A DNA stretch of 64,000 bases from Anaerolineales bacterium. Its GTDB lineage: Bacteria; Chloroflexota; Anaerolineae; Anaerolineales; UBA11579. Within the stretch, counting starts at the first letter, position 1; every line of letters begins with the position of its first letter. The notes beneath the pieces were generated by a model, which was not told the origin of the DNA, searched no databases, and saw nothing but the letters and a program-made list of their open reading frames with translations. A program made the translations under genes and the position numbers. Shown here in pieces: positions 8,926 to 19,087 of the stretch. Location: NCBI GenBank assembly GCA_026129335.1, contig JAHCIH010000005.1, positions 1-64,000 of the forward strand. The letters are read 5' to 3'.

Positions 8926-11094
8926 TCAGCTTTCCAGCAGTCCCGCCGGGTTCTCCACCGCAGGCATGTACATATCGCGCACGTAGTCTTTCAGCATCCG
9001 CCGGGCGCTGAACTGCGGCGCCAGGGTGCGGATGGACTCTTTGACCACGGCCAGCCAGGCAGAAGGCGGCTCACTGGCCAGGCGGTCCTGGTAGTACAGT
9101 GGCACGATCTCGTTCTCCAGCACATCGTACAAACTGGCTGCGTCCTTGGCGTCTTGCTCGACCGGGTCAATGATATCTTCGTCCGGGCCGATCACCCAGC
9201 CGTTCTCTCCGTTGTAGCCCTCGCGCCACCAGCCATCGAGTACGGAGAAGTTGACCGCCCCGTTCAACGCGGCCTTCTGCCCCGAGGTGCCGGAAGCCTC
9301 CATCGGGCGGCGCGGCGTGTTCAACCACACGTCCACGCCCTGTACTAAATAGCGGGCCAGGTTCATATCGTAATCTTCCAGGAAGACCAGCCGCCCGCCC
9401 GTCTCGGCCTTTTTCACCGCCCGGTAAACCTCCTGGATGAGCAGCTTGCCCGCTTCGTCGGCGGGGTGCGCCTTACCGGCGAAAATAAACTGCACTGGGC
9501 GGTTGGGCCGGTTGAGCAACCGCAGCAGGCGGTCCAGGTCGCTGAGCACTAGGTCGGCGCGCTTATAGGTGGCGAAGCGCCGGGCGAAGCCAATGGTCAG
9601 CGCGTAGGGGTCGAGCATTACCCCGGCAGCGATGGCCTGCACCGGGTGGATGCCGTCGTGTATCCAGTGCTTGCGGGCGCGCTCGCGGATGAAGGCGACC
9701 ATGCGGCGCTTCATGTGCCGGCGCACGCGCCACAACTCGTCGTCTGGGATGTCGCTGACCGCGTGCCACAGCCCCGGGTCGTCCAAATGTTCACGCCAGT
9801 GCTTGCCCAAGTACTTGGTGTAGAGCATGCCCAGCCGCCGCGAGACCCAGGTGTCCGTATGCACGCCGTTGGTCACGTGGCGGATCTTCACCTGCTCTTC
9901 CTGCAACTCCGGCCAGAGGAAGTTCCACATCCGCCGCGCCACCCGGCCGTGCAGCTCCGAGACGCCGTTGTGCTGGGCGGAAAAGCGCAGCGCCAGAATG
10001 GGCATGCTGAAGATGGTCTGGTCGGCGGCGGCGCGCCCGGCCAGGTCCATGAAGCCTTGCTGGTCCAGGCCCAGGTCCGGCCAATAGTGCGAGAAATATT
10101 TGTCCACCAACCAGAGTGGGAATTCGTCGTTGCCCGCCGGCACGGGAGTGTGAGTGGTGAAGATATTGTGGGCGCGCACTTGCTGCTGGGCCTCTGCCAG
10201 CGGCATGCCGGCTTGCACCAGCTCGCGGGCCTGCTCCAGGCTGAGGAAGGCAGAGTGGCCTTCGTTCATATGCCAGACATTCGGCTGGTAGCCCAGTTTG
10301 CGCAGGGCGCGCACTCCGCCGATGCCCAGCACGATTTCCTGCGAGATGCGCGAGTCCAGGTCGCTGCTATACAGGCGGGCGGTCAGGTCGCGGTCGGCAT
10401 CGCTGTTGCTCTCTACGTTGCTGTCCAGCAGGTAGAGCGGCAAGCGGCCCACGCGCACCTGCCACACCCTCGCCCACAGGCTGCGCCCGGGCAGGTGCAC
10501 CTCGACGGTGAGCGGCACTCCATCGGCATCCACCATTGGCATCACCGGCATGTCCTCGAAGCGCAGCGCCACCCGGCGGGCTTCCTGCCAGCCGTCTTCG
10601 CTGATGTGCTGGAAGAAGTAACCTTGTGTATAGATGAAGCCCATCGCCACCAAGGGCAGCCCCAGGTCGCTGGCTTCCTTCAGGTGGTCGCCCGCCAGAA
10701 CGCCCAAGCCACCGGCGTACATCGGCAGCGTCTCGTGCAAACCGAATTCGGTCGAGAAGTATGCGATTTGCATCCCGTTGTGCTGCGGGTAGCTCTGCTC
10801 AAACCAGGTGTCCGTCGCTCGGACATAGGCGTCGAACTCGGCCAGGGTGGCGTCGTACAGGTCCACGTAATTCAAGTCTTGCGCGGCGGCCTCGAGCCGC
10901 TTGCGGGGCACGTTGCGCAGGAAGAGCACCGGGTTGTGGCCCACCTGCTCCCAAAGCACGTTGTCAATCCGGTCGAAGAGGTCGCGGGCGTTGTTGCTCC
11001 AGGTCCACCAAAGGTTGTAGGAAAGTTCCCCCAGGCGGTTGATACGTTCAGGGAGGTTAAAGTGGTTGGGTTGGCGAGCGTAAAATTCCGGCAT
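8926..11094 (-). CDS. glgP: Alpha-glucan (glycogen/maltodextrin) phosphorylase, GT35
   Basis: The enzyme releases glucose 1-phosphate from alpha-1,4-glucans using pyridoxal phosphate. From ATG 11094 it has 722 residues. An N-terminal DUF3417-like segment (RINRLGELSYNLWWTWSNN) precedes the phosphorylase core, as in the short bacterial alpha-glucan phosphorylases. The PLP-lysine region EASGTSGQKAALNGAVNFS lies near residue 595. An in-frame ATG at 11127 is less likely because homologous sequence begins at MPEFY. It is transcribed divergently from dnaG. Confidence 0.93.
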   Translation of the reverse strand: MPEFYARQPNHFNLPERINRLGELSYNLWWTWSNNARDLFDRIDNVLWEQVGHNPVLFLRNVPRKRLEAAAQDLNYVDLYDATLAEFDAYVRATDTWFEQSYPQHNGMQIAYFSTEFGLHETLPMYAGGLGVLAGDHLKEASDLGLPLVAMGFIYTQGYFFQHISEDGWQEARRVALRFEDMPVMPMVDADGVPLTVEVHLPGRSLWARVWQVRVGRLPLYLLDSNVESNSDADRDLTARLYSSDLDSRISQEIVLGIGGVRALRKLGYQPNVWHMNEGHSAFLSLEQARELVQAGMPLAEAQQQVRAHNIFTTHTPVPAGNDEFPLWLVDKYFSHYWPDLGLDQQGFMDLAGRAAADQTIFSMPILALRFSAQHNGVSELHGRVARRMWNFLWPELQEEQVKIRHVTNGVHTDTWVSRRLGMLYTKYLGKHWREHLDDPGLWHAVSDIPDDELWRVRRHMKRRMVAFIRERARKHWIHDGIHPVQAIAAGVMLDPYALTIGFARRFATYKRADLVLSDLDRLLRLLNRPNRPVQFIFAGKAHPADEAGKLLIQEVYRAVKKAETGGRLVFLEDYDMNLARYLVQGVDVWLNTPRRPMEASGTSGQKAALNGAVNFSVLDGWWREGYNGENGWVIGPDEDIIDPVEQDAKDAASLYDVLENEIVPLYYQDRLASEPPSAWLAVVKESIRTLAPQFSARRMLKDYVRDMYMPAVENPAGLLES

Positions 11095-11165
11095 TACTTG
11101 GCTTCTTTTGAATGAAATTGCAGCCAAATGTTACCATGCACATCAAAGCAGGATGGGGGCGCGGT

Positions 11166-11171
11166 TATAAT
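11166..11171 (+). promoter_or_regulatory. -10 box upstream of dnaG
   Basis: TATAAT at 11166-11171 is a perfect -10 hexamer in the divergent glgP-dnaG gap. No good -35 was found at 16-18 nt. RNA would start near 11178 and leave a leader of about 47 nt before the dnaG ATG. Confidence 0.5.
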
Positions 11172-11224
11172 CGCCCTCCGGCGCTTGGTCGCCACCCTCT
11201 AAACGCAAGCGCCCAGTGGAGTAT

Positions 11225-13135
11225 ATGAGCAGTATTGAGGAAATCAAGGCTCGCATAGACATCGCCGACCTGGTCTCCGAGACTGTGCAACTGCGCCGCG
11301 CGGGCAAAAATTACACCGGCTTCTGCCCCTTCCACAGCAACACGCGCACGCCCTCCTTCATTGTCTTCGCTGAAACCGGCACCTGGCGCTGCTTCGGCCA
11401 GTGCAACGAGGGCGGGGACATCTTCAAATTCGTGATGAAAAAAGAAGGCTGGGACTTCCCCGAGGCGCTGCGCCGCCTGGCCGAGCGCGCCGGGGTGCAG
11501 CTACGCCCCACCAGCCCGATGGAGCAGGCCGCCAAGGAGCAGCACACCCGCCTGCGCGAGTTGCTGGAGGCCACGGCGACCTTCTTCCGTCAGCAGCTGC
11601 TCGGCGAAGCCGGCAAGGCGGCTTTGGCCTATGTGCAGGGCCGGGGCCTGAGTGATGCGACCATCGAAACTTTTGGCCTGGGCTATGCCCCGGATTCGTT
11701 CAACGCCCTTAGTGATTACCTGGCGGAGCGGGGGTACAACCCCGAGGAAATGCTGGAAGCCGGGGTAACCAGCGAGCGCGACGGGCGGCACTACGACCGC
11801 TTCCGCAACCGGCTCATCTTCCCCATCCGAGACGGCGGGGGACGCATGGCCGGATTTGGCGCCCGCGCCCTGCGCGATGGCGATCAGCCGAAGTACCTCA
11901 ATTCGCCGCAGACGCCGCTGTTCGACAAGAGCGCCCTGCTCTACGGACTGGACCGGGCGCGCAAGGCCATCCGCGACCAGGATCAGGCGGTGCTGGTGGA
12001 AGGCTATATGGACGTCATCGGCCTGCACCAGGCCGGCTTCGCCAACGCCGTCTCGCCGATGGGCACCGCCATCAATGAGGGCCAGCTGCGCCTGCTCAAG
12101 CGGCTGAGCAAACGCATCGTGCTGGCGCTGGACGCAGACGCCGCCGGCAATCAGGCCACGCTGCGCGGCCTGCAGGTGGCCCGCCAAACGCTGGACCGCG
12201 AGACCGAGCTGGTCTTTGATGCCCGCGGTCTGCTGCGCCACGAGGGGCGCCTGCAGGCGGACATCCGTGTCACGGCTCTGCCCGCGGGTACGGACCCCGA
12301 TGAGATTGTGCAGCGCGACCCGGAGGAATGGCCTCGCCTATTGGAAGCGGCCCGCCCGATTGTGGAGCACGTCATGCTCAGCCTGGCCGCCGGGCAGGAT
12401 TTGGGCGACCCCAAGGTCAAGCGCGATTTGGCCGAACAGGTGCTGCCAATCATCGCAGATCTGCCCAGCCCCATCGAGCGCGACACCTATACGCAAAAAC
12501 TGGCCCGCCTGCTGCAGGTGGACGAGCGCAGCCTGCTCAGCGAGCGCCCTACCCGGCGGCCTGCGGGCAGGCCGCGGCCGCGCCGCTCGCTCGAGACGCC
12601 GGCGATCCCCAGCGCGGAAGCCACAACCAACAGCGACCCCAACTTCAAGCTGGAAAAACACATCCTCGGCATCATCATCCGCACCCCGGAACTACTCTAC
12701 CGGGTGAATCGTTCTCTGCAAGAGGCCGGGTTGGCGCGGCTGTCCTCCGGCGATTTCCAACACTCCGAAATGCAGGAGATGTTCCGCCTCTCGCTCGAAT
12801 CGCTGGACCAGGACCTGCTGGAGCCTTCCAGCTATGCGTTGCAAAACCTGCCCCTGCCGCTGTTGGACCGCGCCGACGAACTGCTGGTCGGCAGCCAGGA
12901 GGTGGACCCCAACGCCGAGCGCGTTTTTGAGGACCTGCTGCGCAGCATCCTGGTGCTGCGCCGGCGCAACTTGAACGCCAACAATGAGCAAATGCGTTAC
13001 CTGCAGGCGGCTGCACAGGAAGAAGGCGACCTGAAAGCCAGCGAGTACGCCCAAGTGATGGTACAAAACACTCTCACGTTGCAACGCTTAGACAAGGCCC
13101 TGGCCTCCGACCGCAGGCTGCCCTCCGCCCGCTAA
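11225..13135 (+). CDS. dnaG: DNA primase
   Basis: DnaG makes RNA primers at the replication fork. The 636-residue protein has the CHC2 zinc-ribbon with CPFH and the later WRCFGQC in the first 70 residues. The TOPRIM domain follows, with VEGYMDVI and the acidic LDADAAG. A C-terminal helical part likely contacts DnaB. ATG 11225 is preferred to the in-frame GTG 11216 because GTGGAG just upstream can serve as ribosome-binding site. rpoD follows 6 nt after the stop, giving the classic dnaG-rpoD pair. Confidence 0.96.
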   Translation: MSSIEEIKARIDIADLVSETVQLRRAGKNYTGFCPFHSNTRTPSFIVFAETGTWRCFGQCNEGGDIFKFVMKKEGWDFPEALRRLAERAGVQLRPTSPMEQAAKEQHTRLRELLEATATFFRQQLLGEAGKAALAYVQGRGLSDATIETFGLGYAPDSFNALSDYLAERGYNPEEMLEAGVTSERDGRHYDRFRNRLIFPIRDGGGRMAGFGARALRDGDQPKYLNSPQTPLFDKSALLYGLDRARKAIRDQDQAVLVEGYMDVIGLHQAGFANAVSPMGTAINEGQLRLLKRLSKRIVLALDADAAGNQATLRGLQVARQTLDRETELVFDARGLLRHEGRLQADIRVTALPAGTDPDEIVQRDPEEWPRLLEAARPIVEHVMLSLAAGQDLGDPKVKRDLAEQVLPIIADLPSPIERDTYTQKLARLLQVDERSLLSERPTRRPAGRPRPRRSLETPAIPSAEATTNSDPNFKLEKHILGIIIRTPELLYRVNRSLQEAGLARLSSGDFQHSEMQEMFRLSLESLDQDLLEPSSYALQNLPLPLLDRADELLVGSQEVDPNAERVFEDLLRSILVLRRRNLNANNEQMRYLQAAAQEEGDLKASEYAQVMVQNTLTLQRLDKALASDRRLPSAR

Positions 13136-13141
13136 AAGACG

Positions 13142-14730
<1,589 letters not shown>

Positions 14731-14731
<1 letters not shown>

Positions 14732-14762
14732 AAAAAGAGCCGGAGGTTCCGGCTCTTTTTTA
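14731..14762 (+). terminator. Terminator of dnaG-rpoD
   Basis: GAGCCGGA (14737-14744) pairs perfectly with TCCGGCTC (14748-14755) around a 3-nt loop, followed by six T. It begins right after the rpoD stop. The A-run on the other side makes it potentially active on both strands. Confidence 0.92.
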
Positions 14763-14765
14763 TTT

Positions 14766-14881
14766 CGTCATTGCGAGGAGGCCCGGCGTAGCCAGGGCCG
14801 ACGAAGCAATCTGTGCCCGTGGCTAGAGGCCTAGTTGTTTCGGTCGGCTGCATTGTCATGCAGCCTTCCCTCGCAATGACA
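14766..14881. repeat. Dispersed inverted repeat, GCAATGAC family, copy 1
   Basis: A 114-bp element has perfect 12-bp inverted ends, GTCATTGCGAGG (14767-14778) and CCTCGCAATGAC (14869-14880). Inside lie GACGAAGCAATCT (14800-14812) and a perfect hairpin GGCTGCAT/ATGCAGCC (14846-14865). The unit AGATTGCTTCGTC...CTCCTCGCAATGAC recurs in other gaps (28484-28529, 48312-48380, 49124-49174, 50260-50307). It has no ORF and resembles a MITE or other palindromic intergenic repeat. Confidence 0.75.
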
Positions 14882-14915
14882 AGTTAGCGTAAGGGCTTGC
14901 CTTCCGCTAACTTGT
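14879..14915. repeat. Inverted repeat after the LysW-like gene
   Basis: ACAAGTTAGCG (14879-14889) is the reverse complement of CGCTAACTTGT (14905-14915). It starts at the stop codon of the LysW-like gene and could stabilise or end that transcript. It lacks a clear U-run, so a terminator role is uncertain. Confidence 0.5.
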
Positions 14916-15115
14916 CAGTCTTCCCCATAGTAGCTGTCGAATTCATCGTCGTACTCGTCTTCGTAATCGTCCACCGGCCAGTCCAGCTCCAGCGGACTGA
15001 GCCAAACGACCTCGAGTTCCGCCTCACAGGACTGGCATTGCACGCGGGCGCCTATCTTGGGCGTGCCTTTGACGCTCACTTTGGCATTACAAGAGGGACA
15101 GAGGGTATCGCTCAT
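14915..15115 (-). CDS. lysW: LysW-like amino-group carrier protein
   Basis: The 66-residue protein has an N-terminal zinc-ribbon with CPSC and CQSC, then ELEVV and a strongly acidic tail, as in LysW/ArgW. LysW carries alpha-aminoadipate or glutamate on its C-terminal glutamate during lysine or arginine synthesis. Here the tail ends YYGED, not the canonical EDWGE, so use as that carrier is uncertain. The start at 15115 is supported by AAAGGAA upstream; the in-frame ATG at 15142 would place that site inside the gene. No other lysine genes are adjacent; it follows recN. Confidence 0.7.
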   Translation of the reverse strand: MSDTLCPSCNAKVSVKGTPKIGARVQCQSCEAELEVVWLSPLELDWPVDDYEDEYDDEFDSYYGED

Positions 15116-15163
15116 GCATTCAAAGTTCCTTTCGATGTTCACGCCGGTGGCGGCGGAATGATG

Positions 15164-16891
15164 TCAGTTCGCCGAGGTGGTGCTGTGCACCGCGCTGAGG
15201 ATCTCGTGGGCGGATTGCAGCGTGCCCTCGCTGACCTCGCCGAGCATATTGGCGAGTTCCAGCACGCGCCCCTCGCCCTCCAGCGGCAGCACCTGGGTGA
15301 GCGTGCGGCCGCCCTGCACCACCTTCTCGACCTTGAAGTGCTGGTCGCCAAAGGCGGCCAGCTGCGGCAGGTGCGTCACGCAGAGCACCTGGTGCCCGCG
15401 GGCGAGCCGCCACAGCTTCTCGCCCACCACGCTGCCCACCCGGCCGCCGATGCCCTGGTCGATCTCGTCGAATATGAGCGTCGGCGTCTGGTCGGCGCGG
15501 GCGAGCACGTTCTTCAACGCCAGCATCAGGCGGGCGGTCTCGCCGCCGGAGGCAATCTTGACCAGCGGCTTCAAGCCCTCGCCGGGGTTGGGCGCCACCA
15601 GGAACTCGACGCTTTCGTGGCCGTGCTGGTCAAACGCGTAGCGCTTGCCATCCAGCGGCAGCCCGGCAGGGTCTTCGCGGCTGGCGAAGTCCACGCCGAA
15701 GCGGGCCGCTTCCATCTTGAGGTCATCCAGCTCGGCCTCCACGGCTGCGCCCAAGGTCTCGGCGGCGGCGTGCCGCTTGGCGGCGAGCGCGGCGGCGGCC
15801 GCACTGAGCTGCTCCAACAGTTTCGCCTCGGCGGCCTCCAGCTCGGCCAGGCGTTCCTCGGCGTGGGAGATGTTGTCTAAGTCTTTGCGGGCGCGCTCGG
15901 CGAAAGCCAGGATGGCGGGGATGTCTTCGCCGTACTTGCGTTTCAGGTTTTGCAGCAACGCCAAACGTTCTTCGACTTCTTCCAGTCGTTTGGGGTTGAA
16001 CTCGATCTGCTCCAAATAGCTGCGCAGCTCGCGGGTCAGCTCGCTGAGTTCGTCGAAGACTCCCGCGGCGCGCCCCTCCAGGCCGGCCTGTGAGGGGTCC
16101 ACCTTGGCCAGCTGGCCCAGTGCCGCCAGCGCGGCACCCAGGCGGTCGTTGGCCGAGGGCGCTTCGCCCTCGCCTTCGTCCAGGGCGGCCAGCGCCAGGT
16201 TGGCGTTGGCCGCCAGCGCCTCGGCATTGGCCAGCCGGGTGCGTTCCTCCTTCAGGGTCTGCTCTTCGTCCGCTTGGAAACGGGCGGCCTCAATTTCCTG
16301 CACCTGGAAGCTGAGCAGCTCGATCCGCCGGGCGGCGTCTGCCTCGGCTTCGCGCAGGCTGCTCAGTTCGCGGCGGGTCTCCTGCAGGTCGGCGTACACG
16401 CCCTGGTAGGCAGCCAGTTCAGCCTCCACCCCGGCATAGCGATCCAGCAGACCCCGGTGAGCCGGCACGCGCAGCAGCGAGAGGTGCTCGGACTGGCCGT
16501 GCAGGTCGATGAGCAATTCGCCCAATTCCTTGACCAGCGCCACCGTGGCCGGGCGGCCGTTCACCCGGGCCACGTTGCGGCCCTCACGGCGGAACTCCCG
16601 CAAAATGCTCAGGTAGTCTTCGTCGTCCAGCAGTTCTTCGCGCTGCAGGATGGTGTGGATCTGCGTTTTGAGCGGCTCCGGGATCTTGAAGGTGCCTTCC
16701 ACACTGGCGCGGTCGGCGCCGGTGCGGATCAAGTTGGTATCCGCACGCACGCCCAGCAGCGTCTCGACCGCATCGATGACGATGGACTTGCCCGCGCCGG
16801 TCTCGCCGCTGAGCATGATCAGGCCCGGCCCCCATTCCAGGGTCAGGTCTTCGATGATGGCGACGTTGTGGATGCGCAGTTCGGTGAGCAT
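15164..16891 (-). CDS. recN: DNA repair protein RecN
   Basis: RecN is an SMC-like ATPase that acts at DNA double-strand breaks. The 575-residue protein has Walker A GETGAGKS near residue 34, long coiled coils, the ABC signature SGGETARLMLAL and Walker B LIFDEIDQGIGG. ATG 16891 begins the conserved MLTELRIHNVAII; an upstream in-frame ATG at 16930 would overlap the previous gene. It lies 10 nt after the B-box gene and downstream of nadK, an arrangement seen in many bacteria. Confidence 0.95.
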   Translation of the reverse strand: MLTELRIHNVAIIEDLTLEWGPGLIMLSGETGAGKSIVIDAVETLLGVRADTNLIRTGADRASVEGTFKIPEPLKTQIHTILQREELLDDEDYLSILREFRREGRNVARVNGRPATVALVKELGELLIDLHGQSEHLSLLRVPAHRGLLDRYAGVEAELAAYQGVYADLQETRRELSSLREAEADAARRIELLSFQVQEIEAARFQADEEQTLKEERTRLANAEALAANANLALAALDEGEGEAPSANDRLGAALAALGQLAKVDPSQAGLEGRAAGVFDELSELTRELRSYLEQIEFNPKRLEEVEERLALLQNLKRKYGEDIPAILAFAERARKDLDNISHAEERLAELEAAEAKLLEQLSAAAAALAAKRHAAAETLGAAVEAELDDLKMEAARFGVDFASREDPAGLPLDGKRYAFDQHGHESVEFLVAPNPGEGLKPLVKIASGGETARLMLALKNVLARADQTPTLIFDEIDQGIGGRVGSVVGEKLWRLARGHQVLCVTHLPQLAAFGDQHFKVEKVVQGGRTLTQVLPLEGEGRVLELANMLGEVSEGTLQSAHEILSAVHSTTSAN

Positions 16892-16901
16892 GGTGGATCT
16901 G

Positions 16902-17420
16902 TCAGCGGCGTCCCATCTGGATGCCGGCATGGCGGTAGTAGGCGGCGCTGGTGGCCAGCAGGGTGTACACCGCTGGCCAGAGCAGGCTCAATAAAAAGCT
17001 CGTGTTGCCGCCGGAGAGCAGAGAGAGCAGCACGGGCAGCGCGTACCACAAGCCGCCGATCGCCACGCCGGCAGCGGTGAGGCGGAAGAGTAGCGGTGAG
17101 CGCCGCCGCCCGGTTACCGCCCGCACCGCCTCGGCGATGATCGAGCCGGCCGCGGGGGCCAGCAGAATAACGAAGAAGCCCAGTCGGGTAGCGATGAGGC
17201 CGGCAATAAAAGAAAGCACCAGGGCGATGACGAAGCCCAGTACGTAGTCCAGCGGTTTGGCGGTCTCGAAGACCTTGCTGTGGCCGCGCACGCATTCCCG
17301 GCAGCGGTAGCCGGTGGGCGTGTGCACCGCGCACTTGGTGCAGATGTAGCGGTCGCAGTTGTTGCAGCGCAGGCTGGTTTCGGTTTGGGGATGGTTGTAG
17401 CAATAGGTGGCGGCGCTCAT
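16902..17420 (-). CDS. B-box zinc-finger membrane protein, unknown function
   Basis: The 172-residue protein begins with a B-box-like zinc finger: CYNHPQTETSLRCNNC, then CTKCAVHTPTGYRCREC within the first 45 residues. Four or so membrane helices follow. Proteins of this layout are common in Chloroflexota and others but have no established role. Its ATG overlaps the nadK stop by 4 nt (ATGA), and recN starts 10 nt after it, so it is part of that operon. Confidence 0.7.
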   Translation of the reverse strand: MSAATYCYNHPQTETSLRCNNCDRYICTKCAVHTPTGYRCRECVRGHSKVFETAKPLDYVLGFVIALVLSFIAGLIATRLGFFVILLAPAAGSIIAEAVRAVTGRRRSPLLFRLTAAGVAIGGLWYALPVLLSLLSGGNTSFLLSLLWPAVYTLLATSAAYYRHAGIQMGRR

Positions 17421-18304
17421 TGGCCCTCCGAGGCGGCCGCAGAGGCGGCGGGATGGTTGTCCATGATGTGCAGCAGGCGGGCGTAGAAGTCGCCCGGGTC
17501 ACGGAAGCGCAAAAAATTGAGGCTGTACGAGCTGGCGCGTAATTCCACCCAATCGCCCAGGCGCACTTCGATGGGCTGCTGGCCGTCGATCGTCAGCACC
17601 GGTTCCACACCGCGCACCATCTCCACGCGGATCACTGCGCCTTCGGCCAATACGATGGCGCGCTCCATGCTCAGGTGGGCGGCCACCGGCACCAGCACCA
17701 TGTTGCGCAGCTCCGGCGGCAGCACCGGGCCGCCGGCGGCCAGGGCATAGGCCGTGGAGCCGGTGGCGGTGGCGATAATCAAGCCGTCGGCCACGTAGGT
17801 GGTCAGGGGCTGGCCGTCCAGGCTGGCCGCCAGGTGCACCGGGCGGGCCAGACGGCCGCGGCCCAGCATGGCCTCATTCACCGCCTCCCAGGCGCCTATC
17901 TGCTGTCCGGCGCGCCACAACTCCACGTGGATGAGCATGCGCGGCTCAAGGCGATATTCGCCGCTGAGAAGCCGCGGCAGGTATTCGCGCCAGGTGGCGC
18001 GCTCCAGTTCAATCAGGAAGCCGAAACTGCCTTCGTTGATGCCCAGCAGCGGGATGCCCGCCGGGGCACACAGGTGGCCGGCGCGCAGCATGGTGCCGTC
18101 TCCGCCCACGGCGATGATCAGGTCGAATTCGCCGGCGGCCACCCGTTCCGGCGCCTCAGCGGCGTGCATGTACAGCGGGCTGGCCTGCACGCCCAGTCCG
18201 CTCAAAAAGGCGGCCACCTGGCGGGCCTGCTCCATGGGTTCGCCGTCCGCGGCGCGCGAGAGCACCGCGGCATGTTTGAAAGTGGGCTTGGCTGGCTTGG
18301 CCAT
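17417..18304 (-). CDS. nadK: NAD kinase
   Basis: NadK phosphorylates NAD to NADP. The 295-residue protein has the diagnostic GGDGTMLRAGHL near residue 85, then GINEGSFGFL, and TATGSTAYALAAGGPVLPPE for the second conserved block. It starts 30 nt after the Cas4-like gene and its stop overlaps the B-box gene. Length and motifs are normal. Confidence 0.95.
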   Translation of the reverse strand: MAKPAKPTFKHAAVLSRAADGEPMEQARQVAAFLSGLGVQASPLYMHAAEAPERVAAGEFDLIIAVGGDGTMLRAGHLCAPAGIPLLGINEGSFGFLIELERATWREYLPRLLSGEYRLEPRMLIHVELWRAGQQIGAWEAVNEAMLGRGRLARPVHLAASLDGQPLTTYVADGLIIATATGSTAYALAAGGPVLPPELRNMVLVPVAAHLSMERAIVLAEGAVIRVEMVRGVEPVLTIDGQQPIEVRLGDWVELRASSYSLNFLRFRDPGDFYARLLHIMDNHPAASAAASEGQ

Positions 18305-18333
18305 CGGGTTATCTTAACCGTTGCATTGGGATT

Positions 18334-18861
18334 CTACAGGCGTTCGGGGCACAGCTCCAGGTAGCCGCAGGCCCGGCAGCGCGCCGCGACCTGGTGGCTG
18401 CGGTGCTGTTCGCCGCCCGCCAACGCGGTGCGCATCTCGGCCAGCAGGGCCAGCAGTTGGGCTTCCAATTCGGCGGTGAAGGGCACGGTGAAGCTGCGCT
18501 GTGGGTAGCGGATGATGCCATAGGGCGGGCGCTGGTCGTAGTTGCGCTGCACCAGCGCACAATAGGCGGCCAGCTGCATGATGTGCGCTTCGAAGGGACG
18601 GTTTGGCGTGCGCCCGCTCTTGACCTCCACGGGAACCAAGCCCTCTTTGGCCTGCACCAGATAGTCGGGCTTGCCCAGCAAGCCCAAATCCTCGGCAAGC
18701 AGCACTTCTTCCACGCCGCGCTGCGCGCCGCTGTCTTCGTACAGCAAACGTCCGCCCGGCAGCCCCAGGCGACGCTGCTGGCGGGTGGCCAGCCAGAAGA
18801 GCAGCCCGGCGAGCAAAAGCAGCGCCAGGGCGAACAACGGCTGGTTCAGGGCAACCCCCAT
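18334..18861 (-). CDS. Cas4-like PD-(D/E)XK nuclease, C-terminal part of a split gene
   Basis: The 175-residue ORF from ATG 18861 starts with a membrane helix. It then shows GKPDYLV and VPVEVKSGRTP, the D...ExK core of RecB/Cas4 nucleases, QLAAYCALV as motif after the core, and a C-terminal CRACGYLELC that could hold an iron-sulfur cluster. The matching N-terminus is in the other frame at 18846-19082. A -1 shift on a run of five G (18855-18859 as C on the plus strand) would join them. Either a homopolymer error, a real mutation, programmed shifting or two coupled ORFs is possible. No CRISPR array or other cas gene is in the window. Confidence 0.65.
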   Translation of the reverse strand: MGVALNQPLFALALLLLAGLLFWLATRQQRRLGLPGGRLLYEDSGAQRGVEEVLLAEDLGLLGKPDYLVQAKEGLVPVEVKSGRTPNRPFEAHIMQLAAYCALVQRNYDQRPPYGIIRYPQRSFTVPFTAELEAQLLALLAEMRTALAGGEQHRSHQVAARCRACGYLELCPERL

Positions 18862-19082
18862 TGTGAGAGCAGCAACCAGCCGGCCACCAGCGCCAGGCCC
18901 AGGGCCAGCAGGCGCAACGCAGCGACCACCCGCAGGCCCCGGCCGTGGGCGGTGTGCGCCCGGCCGCCGGCCTGCATGGCGGCCAGGTTGGCGCTGGCCG
19001 CCCCTTGTAGCCGATACCACCAGGCGCGCCGGCAGTACAGGTATTCGCCGATCTCCGAGGCCTTGATCCACTGGCGTTCCAT
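18846..19082 (-). CDS. Cas4-like nuclease, N-terminal part of a split gene
   Basis: The 78-residue ORF opens with IKASEIGEYLYCRRAWW, the typical Cas4/Dna2-like N-terminus with its first cluster cysteine. AGGRAHTAHG supplies a histidine expected before the nuclease core. It ends in a membrane helix and stops 15 nt into the downstream ORF. Joined with 18334-18861 it would give a nuclease of about 250 residues with a two-helix membrane hairpin between the N-terminal cysteine region and the catalytic core. It starts 5 nt after the translin-like gene. Confidence 0.55.
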   Translation of the reverse strand: MERQWIKASEIGEYLYCRRAWWYRLQGAASANLAAMQAGGRAHTAHGRGLRVVAALRLLALGLALVAGWLLLSQWGLP

Positions 19083-19087
19083 GGCGG

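Noticed and set aside
9646-11115. Plus-strand open frame of 489 codons
   Set aside because: Antisense to glgP, without recognisable domains.
18334-19082. CRISPR-Cas locus suggested by the Cas4-like nuclease
   Set aside because: No repeat-spacer array and no other cas gene is visible; the operon partners are ssb, nadK and recN.
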